From Macrostomum hystrix (Eukaryota; Platyhelminthes; Macrostomidae), in the NCBI GenBank assembly GCA_950097015.1, contig CATNEN010000007.1:1488001-1552000 (forward strand): a stretch of DNA of 64,000 bases. Direction: 5' to 3'. Below the pieces are notes generated by a model. That model was not told the DNA's origin. It did not search any database and saw nothing but the letters and a program-made list of their open reading frames with translations. Below, one piece after another: positions 24,651-36,245 of this stretch. The translations under genes were made by a program, and so were the position numbers. How positions within the stretch are numbered: the stretch's first letter is position 1; each line of letters begins with the position of its first letter.

Positions 24651-25784
24651 GGCTAGCTTAGTCTGCCGAGTTTGAGTTTGAGTTTGAGTTCGAGTTTGAG
24701 CTCTTAGAAAACTATGAAGAATTTGTTGCGGAACTTTTTAGTAAACTCCGGTCTTCAAATCGAGCGGTTTTATGGGGGCCGCAATTGGGAAACCTGTGGG
24801 GTGGGGCTGGCCAAGTTGTGAGATGGATGCGCCAGCCAACCATGACCCGTTTGAGTCGGTTTGGGGTGGGTGATCGTGGGGTGGGGGGCTACTCAGTGAC
24901 CGCCGCATCGGAGCTCACGAGCTCAACATGTTTAGCCAAGGGTCGCGGCGAGCAACTTGGCGCGTTGGCCAATGACAGAGAAGCTGGGGGGGTTGCTGCC
25001 GGGGCAGGTCCAGGATGTGCTTGACTGGGGCATGCTGCTCCAAGATACTCAGGCGGGTGATTCTTTAAAGATTCCGCTAAGCTTCACTTAACTGTCAAAA
25101 ACCCGTTGTTGTCATCACATTTGCTAAAACATTTGCTATTAGCACATTTTTGTTATGCATTAAATCTAGTGTGACAGTTATGTTTTTTTGGTGTCAACTT
25201 ATTCGCGCCCTAATAAATCACGTGAATCGAAATTTATGATTTCACAAATTTGTGAACACATTATTGACAGTTACACCTGTCAATCGCAATATCGTGTAAC
25301 TGTATCATATTTCTACTTTACGTTTTGTTAAGAAAAATCAAAGGCAATAAAGCATTAGAGATAGTTAACAAATTCCAGATCCCAAATCCCGCTGATTCCC
25401 CTAATCCCTTGCAATAGCTCACTCCTTAAAACTCTCAATGTGCTGTAGCTGTGGGCATCACTTTCAATGCATTGATTATTTTTCCTGACAGCTCGGGATA
25501 CAGATTGAGCCAGAGCAGTGGCAGGAATGTCAGAAAAAAAGAGAAGATTTGGGATAAGCCATTGCCGTCCCCATTAGGGATCGATAACCTGATGCTCGTG
25601 GGATCAAGAAATCGATCAGAAAGGCGGGTGGGATCAGGAAAACTTTGGGAAGGAGATATACAGAGGAATGCGAGACAGCCAAATGATGATAAGGATTTGA
25701 GAAGTTTTTGGCAGTTTTTGGGGAGTTTTAGTATTTCCAAGAAATTCTTAAAAGAGGGGAGATTTTGGGAAACAAGTGGCACAA
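24651..25784. other. Upstream region of scratch; no other gene recognised
   Basis: Directly upstream of exon 1 (minus sense) lie five copies of ACTCAAA-type hexamers and then CGGCAG, a possible acceptor for a missing 5' exon. I searched by eye for a SNAG-like start and found none here. Confidence 0.4.
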
Positions 25785-26572
25785 TCATGGGATACAAGTG
25801 GCACAATCATGGGATACAAGTGGCACAATCATGGGATAAAACTGGCACAATCATGGGATACAAGTGGCACAATCATGGGATAAAACTGGCACAATCATGG
25901 GATACAAGTGGCACAATCATGGGATACAAGTGGCACAATCATGGGAAACAAGTGGCACAATCTTGGGATACAAGTGGCACAATCATGGGATACAAGTGGC
26001 ACAATCTTGGGATACAAGTGGCACAATCATGGGATACAAGTGGCACAATCATGGGATACAAGTGGCACAATCATGGGATAAAACTGGCACAATCATGGGA
26101 TACAAGTGGCACAATCATGGGATAAAACTGGCACAATCATGGGATACAAGTGGCACAATCATGGGATACAAGTGGCACAATCATGGGAAACAAGTGGCAC
26201 AATCTTGGGATACAAGTGGCACAATCATGGGATACAAGTGGCACAATCTTGGGATACAAGTGGCACAATCATGGGATACAAGTGGCACAATCATGGGATA
26301 CAAGTGGCACAATCATGGGAAACAAGTGGCACAATCTTGGGATACAAGTGGCACAATCATGGGAAACAAGTGGCACAATCTTGGGATACAAGTGGCACAA
26401 TCATGGGATACAAGTGGCACAATCATGGGATACAAGTGGCACAATCATGGGATACAACTGGCACAATCATGGGATAAAAGTGGCACAATCATGGGATACA
26501 AGTGGCACAATCATGGGATACAAGTGGCACAATCATGGGATACAAATGGCACAATCATGGGAAACAAGTGGC
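25785..26572. repeat. 22-bp minisatellite
   Basis: Units read TGGCACAATCATGGGATACA plus AG, with AAAACTGG and CTTGGG variants, about 36 copies. The array passes directly into the related array at 26573. Confidence 0.97.
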
Positions 26573-27182
26573 ACCCTTTAGGATATGAAATGGCTCCCTC
26601 TCGGATAAGAAATGGCACCCTCTTGTAAATGAAATGGCACCCTCTTGTAAATGAAATGGAACCCTCTTGGAATAGAAATGGTACCCTCTTGTAAATGAAA
26701 TGGCACCCTCTTGTAAATGAAATGGCACCCTCTTGGAATAGAAATGGCACCCTCTTGGAATAGAAATGGCACCCTCTTGGAATAGAAATGGCACCCTCTT
26801 GGAATAGAAATGGCACCCTCTTGGAATAGAAATGGCACCCTCTCGGAATAGAAATGGCACCCTCTTGGAATAGAAATGGCACCCTCTTGGAATAGAAATG
26901 GCACCCTCTTGGAATAGAAATGGCACCCTCTTGTATAAGAAATGGCACCTTAGGATAAGAAATGGCACCCTAGGATAAGAAATGGCACCCTAGGATAAGA
27001 AATGGCACCCTAGGATAAGAAATGGCACCCTAGGATAAGAAATGGCACCCTAGGATAAAAAATGGCACCCTAGGATAATAAATGGCACCCTAGGATAAGA
27101 AATGGCACCCTAGGATAAGAAATGGCACCCTCTCGGATAAGAAATGGCACCCTAGGATAAGAAATGGCACCCTAGGATAAGA
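26573..27182. repeat. 22-bp then 20-bp minisatellite, related to the preceding array
   Basis: Copies to about 26940 are 22 bp (AATGGCACCCTCTTGGAATA plus GA). From 26941 on they shorten to 20 bp (AATGGCACCCTAGGATAAGA). TGGCAC and GGATA/GGAATA positions are shared with the array at 25785-26572. Confidence 0.96.
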
Positions 27183-27825
27183 TAAGAAATTAATGCATAT
27201 GGACTCAAAACGCTGATTCAACAGCATGTGAGCCAAGTCTGGTGCAGAGGACACTAACTCACCATGATGCACTGACAGACAGACAGAATATCTAAGATTT
27301 GGCTCTCAAACTTCCTCAGAAGGGGGTAAGTAATAAAATTTTTGGGAAGTTTTCAACCGGTCATTCTATATACACAGGGAGAGGCAGTGATAGAATGAGG
27401 ACACACCCGACAATTGTTCCCTCATGGGCACCTGTTGTGATTTAAAATTCATCAGATCTGAGTTGCTGCTGGCTAATACATTTTTCATGAGCTATATCCC
27501 GTTGTGGCCTATAGAAATTGGCTGATTCCCGAGAAGAGTCTGAGAACAATAGACTAAGTTGTTGATCAGAATGGCCTAGAATTGCTCTGAGCAATAAGGA
27601 GCTTGGTCTTGAGTCTTAATATTGTTAACTGTATACTCAGGCTGAGCATTCTTGAGCAGACTCATGGGAATGCGCCGAGAGACTTCATAAACTTTCTTCC
27701 TTAGCAGAATCTTTATAGGACATGCGGCACTGTACCGAAACAGCAATGCGGTTTAGAAGTTGTCTTGTATTGATACAGGACTATCGCATAGTGACAAATA
27801 TGGGGTGAGAGAGACGGTGGTGGAT
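27183..27825. other. No gene recognised
   Basis: Unique sequence between two arrays; no supported exon. Confidence 0.45.
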
Positions 27826-28205
27826 TGGGTAGGAGAGAGGACAGGAGAGAAGGTAGGAGAGAGGGTAGGAGAGAAGGTAGGAGAGAGAGTAGGAGAGAGG
27901 GTAGGAGAGAGAGTAGGAGAGAGGGTAGGAGAGAGAGTAGGAGAGAGGGTAGGAGAAAGGATAGGAGAGGGGGTAGGAGAGAGGGTAGGAGAGAGGGTAG
28001 GAGAGAGGGTAGGAGAGAGGGTAGGAGAGAGAGTAGGAGAGAGAGTAGGAGAGAGGGTAGGAGAAAGGATAGGAGAGAGAGTAGGAGAGAGGGTAGGAGA
28101 GAGGGTAGGAGAGAGGGTAGGAGAGAGGGTAGGAGAGAGGGTAGGAGAGAGGGTAGGAGAGAGGGTAGGAGAGAGGTTAGGAGAGAGGGTGTTAGAGAGT
28201 GTGAT
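27826..28205. repeat. 12-bp polypurine minisatellite
   Basis: About 30 copies of GTAGGAGAGAGG with GAGAGA and GAAAGG variants, then diverged copies to about 28270. The strand is purine except one T per unit. The Gly-Glu-Arg-Val type frames over it are artefacts. Confidence 0.96.
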
Positions 28206-28814
28206 AGACTGGTAGAGAGTGTAGGAGAGCGGGAAGAGGATAGGGTGGTTGAGAGGGTAGGAGAGGGCTGTAGAAAGGTTAGTAAGGTGCTAGTGGTAGC
28301 GATGACAGAAGAGAAAGATTAGAGGTTAAGCACCATAAGTGAGGAGTAATATATTGCCAGTCCAAACTACAAGTCCAGCACTGTTGAACATCAAACAGCT
28401 GTTATGTCTGTACGAGCTGCACTGGTTGCACACGATAGAAGACATAATTGAATTCCAAATCGTTAACCCAGATAAGATACTGGCGAAGCTCAGCACAGAC
28501 TCAGGCACAACTGACTTGCTCCGATGACTGACTCACAGGAAGCTTAGAATTTTCTGGTCATTGCGTCGAATAGAAAATCTGCTTGGTCTCACAATATTAT
28601 AGAGAAATGCGTGGCATAGTGAGAACACGAGCTCACTTCTACAGCCTGTTTGAGCACAACAGCCTTGTCAATCGATTAATAAATATTCGTGTAGCTTGTT
28701 TAAAACTGCTTGGTAGAGTCAGAAATAACCGAAAACAATATAGTTTCTACTGGTTTTAAAAACCCAAATGCCGTCACGTGACGGCTTATGTGAGCATCAT
28801 TTTGGAGATTTGAA
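28206..28814. other. No gene recognised
   Basis: Unique sequence after the degenerate edge of the 12-bp array. Confidence 0.4.
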
Positions 28815-29310
28815 TACGGTCATTTTAAGGATCTAAGTGCTGACATTCCCAGGATCTTATTGTGGTAGTTTTGGGATATAAACTGAGTTGTTTAAGGGGT
28901 TTCAAGAACCGTCATTTTCGGAATATTAGAGCGGTCATTTTAGGGAGATAAGGATGGTCATTTTAGGAATATTAGAACGATCATTTTAGGAAGACAAGGA
29001 TGGTCATTTTCGGAATATTAGAGCGGTCATTTAAGGGAGATAAGGACGGTCATTTTAGGGAGATAAGGATGGTCATTTTCGGAATATTAGAGCGGTCATT
29101 TAAGGGAGATAAGGACGGTCATTTTAGGGAGATAAGGATGGTCATTTTTGGGATATTAGAACGGTCATTTTAGGGAGATAAGGATGGACATTTTTGGAAT
29201 ATTATAACGGTCATTTTAGGGAGATAAGGATGGTCATTTTCGGAATATTAGAGCGGTCATTTTAGGGAGATAAGGACGGTCATTTTAGGGGTATAAACAC
29301 GGTCATGTTG
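28815..29310. repeat. Composite minisatellite with GGTCATTTT core
   Basis: The core GGTCATTTTAGG or GGTCATTTTCGG recurs every 20-25 bp. It is followed alternately by GAGATAAGGAT and AATATTAGAGC, giving a composite unit of about 45 bp. Left-hand copies are degenerate. Confidence 0.9.
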
Positions 29311-30277
29311 GGCAAAGAAGCACCGGTCTATAGGGGCTCGTATGAATTTAGATTGTTTTTTTCCTAGAAAAATCGCACCTTGCACTCTTTGAAACAGAAA
29401 TCTTGTCTGATAACTTGCGAATAGACTAACTGTTTAGCAGTTTAGCAGTTTAACTGTTTAGCAGTGGAATATGACTTAGCGGTTAATGCGAGAATTAGCA
29501 CATTAGCACATTTGCCTACTCAAGCAGCTGTTTAGTTGTTAGAACGTGCCAAAACTGTCAACATCATGAACAAATTTAACAGATTTTTAACTAATGTGCA
29601 AGTAATCTTTCGCGAATTGTTGTTATCTGTCCAACTAAATAGTGCGATATTAACGTTCTCTTTTCAAATTCAGATTCAACGGAATCAAAATGAGAATGCT
29701 ATTTTCTATTTATATTTTTTGCAAGAAAACTACGACTTAAAGCATTAAAAACCGAGCGATGATGAATCATGGTCCAAACCAGATCGTCCATTGCAGATCA
29801 GGCGAACAATGGAGTCTTGGGTGCACGAGGGTCAGCAGCAGCAGCAGCCGTGGCGTTGGTGGTGGCCGTTTAAACAAAAGAGAAATAATCATTTCTTTTT
29901 TCTCCGAACCCCAATGCACCGGCTTTGAATTGTGAGCTAATGCGATAATGATGCCATGAGATGAGCCCGATGACAGGATCATTTGGACAAAAAAGAGGAA
30001 ATAAATTCAGCACCAGCAGCAGCAGCAGCAAAAGCAGCAGCTTGAGAGGCTCCCACCATGAACTCATTCGCTTTTTGATTCATTCACCGGCTGCAGGGGG
30101 AGAGAGACCGGCCGATCATCAATTCGTTAATTAGCGGAGGGCATTAACTTATTAGCCAGTTTTCGTAGCAATCAGTGCCGCGACTAAGCTAAGTGGCCAG
30201 CTCTGGCAACAATCGGAACTGTCTGGGGGGTGCTGCAGTTTGTTATGGTCACATCAGCCCGCATGCCAGTACATTAA

Positions 30278-30311
<34 letters not shown>

Positions 30312-32184
30312 ATGCATTGCCTCAGGTAATCTTTGCTCTTTCCTGGCGCGAATCAGAAGCCATCAGAAGTTTCTCAGACCTGTGCTCACATTTATACATA
30401 TACACATCGTTTCCTGTGACCAAATCTAGAATACTTTTTATATTTATTATTCCAGCCATATTTTTCTGGCGCTGGAAAAAAACACACGGGCCAGGCAAAT
30501 CAGAGGGCTAGGTTGTTGGGTGGGACATTGGATCGCCTCAAATCAGTCATTTTACGATGGAGCCGGGAGAGCCTTCTCTCTCCCTCCCAGATCCCGTCCA
30601 GTTTCCGGTTGGGGGTCTGGGGAATCTCAGAGTTGGCGGATGCGGGGTCCCCGGGGCCGTCATGCAGGTAGGCAGAGCATGGGATGTCACGGGATTAGAG
30701 GCAAAGTGATCGGAGGAGGTGGGGTGGGCTAGCCCAAATCCCGGGCAAGTTTTGGGCGTCGGTGAGTGAGTGAATGAGGAAAATTAGCGGATTTATCTTC
30801 TGTTGTTAGGCGGCAGTTGTGGGAAAATCAGGCCTGTGGGATTCCTGCGGGCCTCCCATGGGGAGTGTCTGGGGGATCTGATAGAAAAGTTTTCCCACTG
30901 CAGGCTGCAGAGCGCATGGAGGGAGCAAACGGTAAACATTGCGAGGGATCCCTGATGAGCGCTTCAGGAATTTCGACTTAATTATATTAATGCGAGCCGA
31001 CGCGAACCAACACAAATCTGGGAGATTTTGGGAGCGTGATCCCAGAGACTGGGGCAGGGAAGCAAGGGTGAGAACTTTAATGGGAGATTTCGATTGCTAA
31101 TAAATTAGCAAAATTTGAGTCCGTTAAAGCTAAGGATTTTTTAACTCATAGAAAATTTTGAGCTCTGGGGAAATTTTGTCTTGTGAAAAATCCACGTTTT
31201 GAGCTTTCGATGGAATTTTGAGCATTGAGGAAAATTTTGTACTCTGAAAAGTTATTTTGCTGTGGGAGATTTTGAGCTTTTGGGCTCTGAGCAAAGTTTG
31301 AGCGTTTAGGAAGCATTGCATTTTGGGACATTTTTACTTCAGGAAAACTTTCCTGCTTCGAGACATTCTCGAGCTTTAGGAAGTATATTTTCAATAGTCG
31401 GTATCCAAGGCTATAAAAAATAATAATGAAGTGCTGAGAACACTTCGAAAATTCATTTAATAAGATGAGCTGCTCAAAAAGACAATAAGTCATTCTTAAT
31501 TTAAGAATGACACAATTAGCAAAATTATTTTACAAGCAATCAACTGACTCGTTTATTAATTGACTGCCATCTTCTTTGAAAGAAACAATCGGTAAAGCAC
31601 GGTTCCACGCTGCGAAACCGATTAATGCATCCGCATGGCATGCTCCGAACACTGCCCACCAGCCCCCCCAGCAACTGAGCAGTCGCCGATTTTCATTCAT
31701 ATTTTTGGGATCACTTGTCGTTTTTAAGTGCTTCTAGGGAGCTTGAAAATTTATTCAATTCCTTCTTCCCTCAAATTGTCGCTCATTTTTGTCAGTTGAG
31801 GTGTGAAATTTATTGGTACTTCTGCTGGCGGGGATAATTATCCCCCGCCAAGGCACTTGATTTTGCCAACCCCATAAAGCTTCGGCTATAATAGCTTGAT
31901 TGAGCTGTCCATCTTGAGCACTGCGGGGTGGACAGGCTGGGCTCGAGTTTCGCACGTCGGTTAGGGTGGGATTTTATCCCAACAGGAGGGAAAATATTAG
32001 TTTTTTGGCCGATGGGGCATTTTTTGGTATCCAGGGCGAAGAGGATGTGACACCTTGGGGGGTCCACGTGGCAACTGGACTCAGTTAGCCTCTTCTATGG
32101 CCGTTTTAGCTCACTGCCTCACTTTCTGAGTATAGTCTCAGCTCAGGGCTCTATATGCCTCTCTAGTGAGAGACTAGTGACAGA
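29311..32184. other. No gene recognised; CAG microsatellites
   Basis: CAG/CTG tracts lie near 29833-29848, 30010-30040 and 30279-30308. Around 29430-29470 GTTTAGCA is repeated a few times. Around 31120-31380 there are loosely repeated TTTTGAGC phrases, a degenerate repeat. No exon is supported. Confidence 0.4.
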
Positions 32185-32870
32185 ATCGAGTGAGATGGTG
32201 AGACAGTCAAACAGACGGGCGTGAGAGAATCGAGTGAGATGGTGAGACAGTAAAACAGACGGGCGTGAGAGAATCGAGTGAGATGGTGAGACAGTAAAAC
32301 AGACGGGCGTGAGAGAATCGAGTGAGATGGTGAGACAGTAAAACAGACGGGCGTGAGAGAATCGAGTGAGATGGTGAGACAGTAAAACAGACGGGCGTGA
32401 GAGAATCGAGTGAGATGGTGAGACAGTAAAACAGACGGGCGTGACAGAATCGAGTGAGATGGTGAGACAGTAAAACAGACGGGCGTGACAGAATCGAGTG
32501 AGATGGTGAGACAGTAAAACAGACGGGCGTGAGAGAATCGAGTGAGATGGTGAGACAGTAAAACAGACAGGTGTGAGAGAATCGAGTGAGATGGTGAGAC
32601 AGTAAAACAGACGGGCGTGAGAGAATCGAGTGAGATGGTGAGACAGTCAAACAGACGGGCGTGAGAGAATCGAGTGAGATGGTGAGACAGTCAAACAGAC
32701 GGGCGTGAGAGAATCGAGTGAGATGGTGAGACAGTAAAACAGACAGGTGTGAGAGAATCGAGTGAGATGGTGAGACAGTAAAACAGACGGGCGTGAGAGA
32801 ATCGAGTGAGATGGTGAGACAGTCAAACAGACGGGCGTGAGAGAATCGAGTGAGATGGTGAGACAGTCAG
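32185..32870. repeat. 44-bp minisatellite
   Basis: About 15 units include AGAATCGAGTGAGATGGTGA and GACAGTAAAACAGACGGGCG. Variants are AGTCAAAC, GTGACAG and ACAGGTGT. It is the longest unit in the window. Confidence 0.97.
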
Positions 32871-35154
32871 ATAGGTTAGCAGATAAATCAGAGATTTGAG
32901 TAGGACAAACCAGGCGAAGTGTCCTGCTCTGACGGTCGCACACTCAAAGGCCAGTCATGCAGGATTTAAAAATTTGTAAAGATTGCTCAGCTAGCAGTCA
33001 GAATGGGACTTAAGGTTGGCGGTGGGGTGGGTGTTAGACCAGCATCCCCTGTCGTGTTTCCAAGTGTTCAAGCACAAGCTTTCAATTCCAAGCTGCAACA
33101 GCAGAACAGTTTGAAGCAACACAGGATGTTGCAGGCCGGGCTGTGCTCCTTCAGGCCTAACAGTTGACAAGGGCCCCGCATTATCGTCCGGGTTCTGCAC
33201 TTCCTGCCAGAGCTGGAATTGCTGGATGAGGAGTAGGGATTTTGAAGCATTTCAGCACTGCATGGTCCGCGCACGCTTGGAAGAGCGAATTCACAAGAGC
33301 GGTTCCTGTCCCGTATATTGCTGTTCTCTCTTTTCTCTTTCCTATATTTTTACCTCCAGGAGACTGTGTGTGTGTGTGTGTGGCATTAGAGCACTCAACC
33401 CGTCCTAATGTCGCAGGGGTAAGGGCACATCACACGAACACACGAGCATAACACTATGGGGTAATGAGAGGCAGCGACAGCACACAAGTGCTCAACATGG
33501 CCCAGAATGCCGCATTCAGCTATAGAAAGGAAGTGGGGTGGCTAACGGAAGGTGGCTTGTCTGCGGGACCCCAAGCGGTATGGCAGGGCAGTGAATGGAG
33601 GACAAGGGGTTCCGGATGCTGCGAGAGCCTGAAGAGCTGGGGAGGGGTTGCAATCGCTGGGATTTCTAAAAGGGTCGGAGGGGAAGTTAGAGAGAGAGAG
33701 GATGTCAGGTAAGGAAGCAAGGTGCGCTCAGGGGTTGGGATCCACAAGTTGACGAAGCATTTGAAAGGATTATATAGCCCTGAGCAGTTGCGTTGGGCCG
33801 GGAGAGACGCGCTGATGAAGTTGGTGGCGGGACACTCTACAATTAGTTGAAGGGGGTGGAGGGAGGTGGTGTTGTGTCCTGCTCACACAACAAGTCTTAC
33901 ATACACATCAGCGCAGACCCCCTTTCTGGCTCCAACTCTCGGAAGCATCAACAGCACACACTAGCCTGGCGATGCGTGAGCGACCGCTTGCTCCTCAAAG
34001 CTCTTTTCCCCCGCACTGCGCGTCAAGTGGAATGGAATGAGACAGAGGCGCATGAAGTCGCCGGTTCTGGCCGAGAACCTGGCACTAAAGGATGGGGAGA
34101 GCCAAAGCGTCAATTCAAACACGATTACTCCATTAAGGGTGTTTCCGGGCCTGTTCAAGAGCTGCGATTTAGCGGCTGGGATGGGAATAACTGGGAATAC
34201 GAAGGGGAGAGAGGAGTTTTTTGAGACTGAGAGATAGGGCCAGAGACAGATGGACTAAGCCGTAATTCAATTCGGGCAAGTCCCTTTGCGCGGCTCAGCG
34301 CTTGGCCCCTGTGCAACATAATACAGCAAAAGCAGAGCTTGAGTGGCCTCCGCGCGAGTCCGTGCGCAAACTCTTCCTAAAAATCTGATCCACTCTGCCC
34401 ACTTGTCATGCAGCTCTTCTCTCTCTTAAACGCAGCAGCAGCTCAGGCTGTATTTGCAACACTTGTCCGCAAAGTACCCAAAATCTGCGAGTTTATAGAT
34501 GATTAAAACAGTCAGCTCTCTGCACTGAAATCGCAAAGTCTATAACTAACAGATGAAAAATACAAATTAACAAAAAATCGCATTCAAATCCGTATTTATT
34601 TCACAGCACTATACTGGGGCTGTCAAAATCCAAATCGATTAATTTTTCTGAACTTCATGGCACAAAATGATGCTTTTCCATTTTATTTCTAAGAGCACGC
34701 TGAGAAACGATGGCAAGTTAAAGTTAAGGAATTGGCTAGAAAAAAAATTATTTTAAGTATATAGTTGTTAATGTATATAATGTTATGCGTCCAGCATTCG
34801 ACGTGGGCGTAATATAACACCGCGAGAGAATACTACTAAGAAGTAGTAGTATGGCTCGGGCGAAGTACTAAAACTTTACTGGTTTTTCGCGTCTATGATA
34901 ACTACAGAAAAAATAACGAAAACGTACGAGCCAGCCTTAATTAGCCGTGGCTGCCGCACCTGATGCTCGGGGACAGCTGCGGCTTCAATTGAAAGCGTTG
35001 CAAAAATCAACGCAGCAAAAAAGCTATTAATACAGACCTCGAACTCGCCGCTACGCGCAGAGAGCGGGCTTATTTGCTTGCTAGTCCTAAAACATCAGTT
35101 CTTGTTTTCCCTTTAAACTGTATTCTAAAAGTTGTGTATCTCACAATAAACTAA
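32871..35154. other. No gene recognised
   Basis: Contains a (GT)n run at 33366-33382. Open frames of 60-125 codons at 33464-34237 overlap on both strands and show no domain. The block at about 34780-35060 has a short palindrome (CTACTAAGAAGTAGTAG) and may belong to the repetitive structure that follows. Confidence 0.4.
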
Positions 35155-36245
35155 AAAGAAACACGAGTGTAACTTATCCCGCTCGATATCCCGCTCGATA
35201 TTCCGATCGATATTCCGACAGATAATGTAGTGTACTTAAACAAAAGCTAAAGAGAACAAAAAAGGAAAACAAAAACTCTCTTTATTTTTATTTTACTCAA
35301 TTTAGTTTTTAATAATAATTATCACTTTCAATAATTTTTTCTCCAGAACAAAACAGTTGAAATGCATTTTATTTCATAAAATACTCTTGCTACAGATGAA
35401 TGATGCATTTCGGGTCAGGTGGTGATTTAACTGTCGGGACGATGAATGAACTGTCGGGATGATGCATTAACTGTCGGGATGTTGCAATAACTGTCGGGTC
35501 AGGTGGTGATTTTACTGTCGGGACGATGAATTAACTGTCGGGATGATGCATTAACTGTCGGGATGTTGCAATAACTGTCGGGTCAGGTGGTGATTTTACT
35601 GTCGGGACGATGAATTAACTGTCGGGATGATGCATTAACTGTCGGGATGTTGCAATAACTGTCGGGTCAGGTGGTGATTTTACTGTCGGGACGATGAATT
35701 AACTGTCGGGATGATGCATTAACTGTCGGGATGTTGCAATAACTGTCGGGTCAGGTGGTGATTTTACTGTCGGGACGATGAATTAACTGTCGGGATGATG
35801 CATTAACTGTCGGACCATCGTCCCGACCGTTAATCAATCATCCCGACAGTTATTTAAAGGCCTGTCCCGACTGTTAATGCATCGTCCCGACCGTTAATCA
35901 ATCATCCCGACAGTTATTTGAAGACCTGAGCCTACAGTTGATGCATCGTCCCTGGTGTTCATCGATCATCCTGAACTGTAGCTGGATGTTTTTATTATGT
36001 TCTGTAATGCATTTATGCCGTAAAGAGGTTCAAATTGCAATTAGAACATTCATCTGCTTGCTCTTTTCAAATGTAAGTGTTTGTCCCTTTTTATCTTTTT
36101 TTTCCAGCGACCAACCAAGTAGTTCACGGTGATTCATTTGTTTTGCTACATTTAGTTTCATTTAAAAATATCGATCGGAATATCGAGCGGAATATCGAGC
36201 GGAATATCTGTCGGTGAATGTTATATACGTAAAAGAAACACGAAG
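35155..36245. mobile_element. Foldback-like inverted-repeat structure
   Basis: Two blocks of TCGATATTCCG-type motifs face each other. The left one (35178-35222) reads CCGCTCGATATTCCGATCG-like; the right one (36168-36214) has the reverse complement, GATCGGAATATCGAGCGG. Between them lies an array with an ACTGTCGGGAYGATG core that runs forward to about 35813 and then in the opposite orientation (CATCCCGACAGTTA) from about 35817 to 35955. AAAAGAAACACGA occurs at both outer edges in direct orientation (near 35157 and 36231). No transposase is seen. A non-autonomous foldback or MITE-like element fits, but the class is unknown. Confidence 0.5.
35411..35955. repeat. 84-bp higher-order array that changes orientation
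   Basis: Four 20-21-bp subunits sharing ACTGTCGGG (following GATGAATTA, GATGCATTA, GTTGCAATA, TCAGGTGGTGATTTT) form an 84-bp higher-order unit. It is repeated about five times with near identity. After 35813 the subunits continue on the other strand, with more divergence. Confidence 0.93.
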
